Assembly (NCBI GenBank): GCA_902651635.1
Contig: CACRSC010000118.1
Coordinates: 362,649 to 391,450 of the forward strand
Source: Mastigamoeba balamuthi
Lineage: Eukaryota; Evosea; Mastigamoebida; Mastigamoebidae
DNA: 28,802 nt
Direction of reading: 5' to 3'
The notes under the pieces were generated by a model, which was not told where the DNA came from, ran no database searches, and worked only from the letters and a program-made list of their open reading frames with translations. Both the position numbers and the translations under genes were made by a program. Positions 27,770 to 28,802 of this stretch are shown in pieces (the stretch's first letter is position 1; each line of letters begins with the position of its first letter).

Positions 27770-28802
27770 GTGCAGCTGGCGCAGTGGGAACAGGGGTACT
27801 TTTTGCTTAGGTGGCCTGGGGGTCAATTCCTGGTGGTGTGCCATGACTGCTGCTCACAGTGCTGCTGGTGCTCATCACACGAGGCCTGCCTCGAGTGCTT
27901 TCTCTGTGCTCCCTGTGCCCAGCGGGCCATCACCCAGCACCAGCAGAACCAGCAGCAGCCATAGCTGCAGTGTGCAGATGGCACTGTCACTGACACCACG
28001 TCATTACTGCCCCCACAGCCACCCACTGAGAGACTGCTCAACAATGACACCAACATCAACATGCCTGCTGAGGCACCACTCTCCAACTTGGATGAGCCAT
28101 CTGCAGTGATGTTGGATGACGTGGTGGACTGCAAGAGGCCTTCAGAGATGCAGTACTTCAATTTCGCTGCTGTGGCCCAGATTCTGTTGTGGGGACTGGT
28201 CCCAGATGAGTGGCTGGAGTACATGTGCCTCACGGGGACAGTGCACTCACTCCTGACCAGTGGGACTGTCTTGGTCAAGTGGTGGAAGCTGCTGCTGAAT
28301 GTTATGGGAAGGCGACAGCTGGAGCAGCTGTAGGAGATCTGCTCAGAGCAGGTGAAGGACAGTGGTGCAGAGACGAAGAGACACCCAGAGTATGGACCGT
28401 ACAGGCCTCTCTGTACTACAGCCACCTCCCATGCCACTTCTCGGGCAACATAGAGAGGTTTGAGCCACTGCCAGTCGTTTGTGCCCAGACACTGTAGTTC
28501 ATCCAAGGAGTGATTGCCAAGACAGCATCAAGGAACACATGCAATCCAGAGATATATGGAACCTGGATGCATACAGCCAGTACTCTGCACAGTCTAGCAG
28601 ATGTCCAGCAACAGAGAAGCACCAAGAACGTGGAGCACTTGATAGTGGCCAACATCATTGTCTCGGAGCCGAAGAAGGCAACGTGGTACAAGTGCCTGTA
28701 CTACAACTTGCCCCTTGTGGAAGGAGCAATTGCTGTTAGGCTTCTCCCATTCGAAGACAAGAAATGGTCTGGGGATCACGAGCCACTGTTGAAGGACGTC
28801 TT
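27770..28802 (+). mobile_element. Probable EnSpm/CACTA (TNP2-like) transposase relic, truncated by window edge
   Basis: Protein-like text runs through several frames with stops between them: a Cys-rich stretch (CHDCCSQCCWCSSHEACLEC, 27830-27905), then YFNFAAVAQILLWGLVPDEW with a Trp-rich helix (28150-28330). Next come YYSHLPCHFSGNIERFEPLP (28415-28475) and, from 28498 to the edge, VIAKTASRN, MHTASTLHSL and IIVSEPKKATWYKCLYYNLP. The order (LLPxxxY-like segment, helix, HLxxHFxxxIxRFxPLP, later TxLHS) resembles the C-terminal half of TNP2-type transposases. This is a pattern judgement without a search. Stops at 27962, 28331 and 28495 argue for a dead copy. A non-transposon origin is possible. 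Confidence 0.4.

Noticed and set aside
1-28802. CRISPR arrays, bacterial operons, rRNA or tRNA genes.
   Set aside because: No spaced direct repeats, no ribosome-binding-site pattern and no cloverleaf or rRNA-like segment was recognised. Genes are spliced and singly arranged.

Overview
The window is nuclear DNA of a free-living eukaryote, most likely a protist. Its genes are GC-rich and interrupted by spliceosomal introns. One is a cytosolic-type phenylalanyl-tRNA synthetase beta subunit that fits the eukaryotic family only after splicing. The cellulase, double-psi-barrel, kelch, F-box and GAF-phosphodiesterase content would suit an amoebozoan or similar phagotroph. The taxon cannot be fixed from sequence alone.

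Layout. (1) 1-1479 (-): decayed pieces of two gene families that also occur intact here: a broken GH7 cellulase (196-668) joined to a kelch relic (675-868), then a second kelch relic (890-1479). (2) 1870-3045 (-): intact intronless kelch gene, divergent from a secreted double-psi-beta-barrel (expansin/RlpA-like) gene at 3419-4231 (+). (3) 4523-6136 (-): an F-box protein whose splicing joins it to a DUF1963/YwqG-like domain through very short introns. (4) 6957-12035 (+): an 11-exon cyclic-nucleotide phosphodiesterase with four predicted GAF domains. (5) 12753-15632 (+): two tandem kelch paralogues, the first with a one-base frameshift. (6) 16446-17696 (-): membrane-anchored alpha/beta hydrolase of monoacylglycerol-lipase type. 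(7) 18258-19452 (-): two-repeat helix-hairpin-helix-like protein, divergent from the PheRS beta gene at 19896-23331 (+). (8) 24653-26288 (+): intact secreted GH7 cellulase with a hydrophobic tail. (9) 26289-28802: an abrupt AT-rich island with a dead Merlin-type transposon and a probable EnSpm/CACTA-type transposase relic that runs off the right edge.

The main novelty is the splice-site system. Of 25 introns placed by reading frame and family homology, 20 have C at position +4 of the donor (consensus G-Y-R-C-G-Y instead of GTRAGT). Six of the 25 are GC-AG introns, against about 1% in most eukaryotes. Many introns carry a CTRAC branch-point-like site, and several carry CAATTGAATT-like words.

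Functionally, the GH7 enzyme and the double-psi-barrel protein could both act on cellulose at the cell surface, since both have a signal peptide and a similar C-terminal tail. The kelch family is expanding and decaying locally. The other genes look like ordinary housekeeping or signalling genes. No operon, CRISPR array or prokaryotic system is present.
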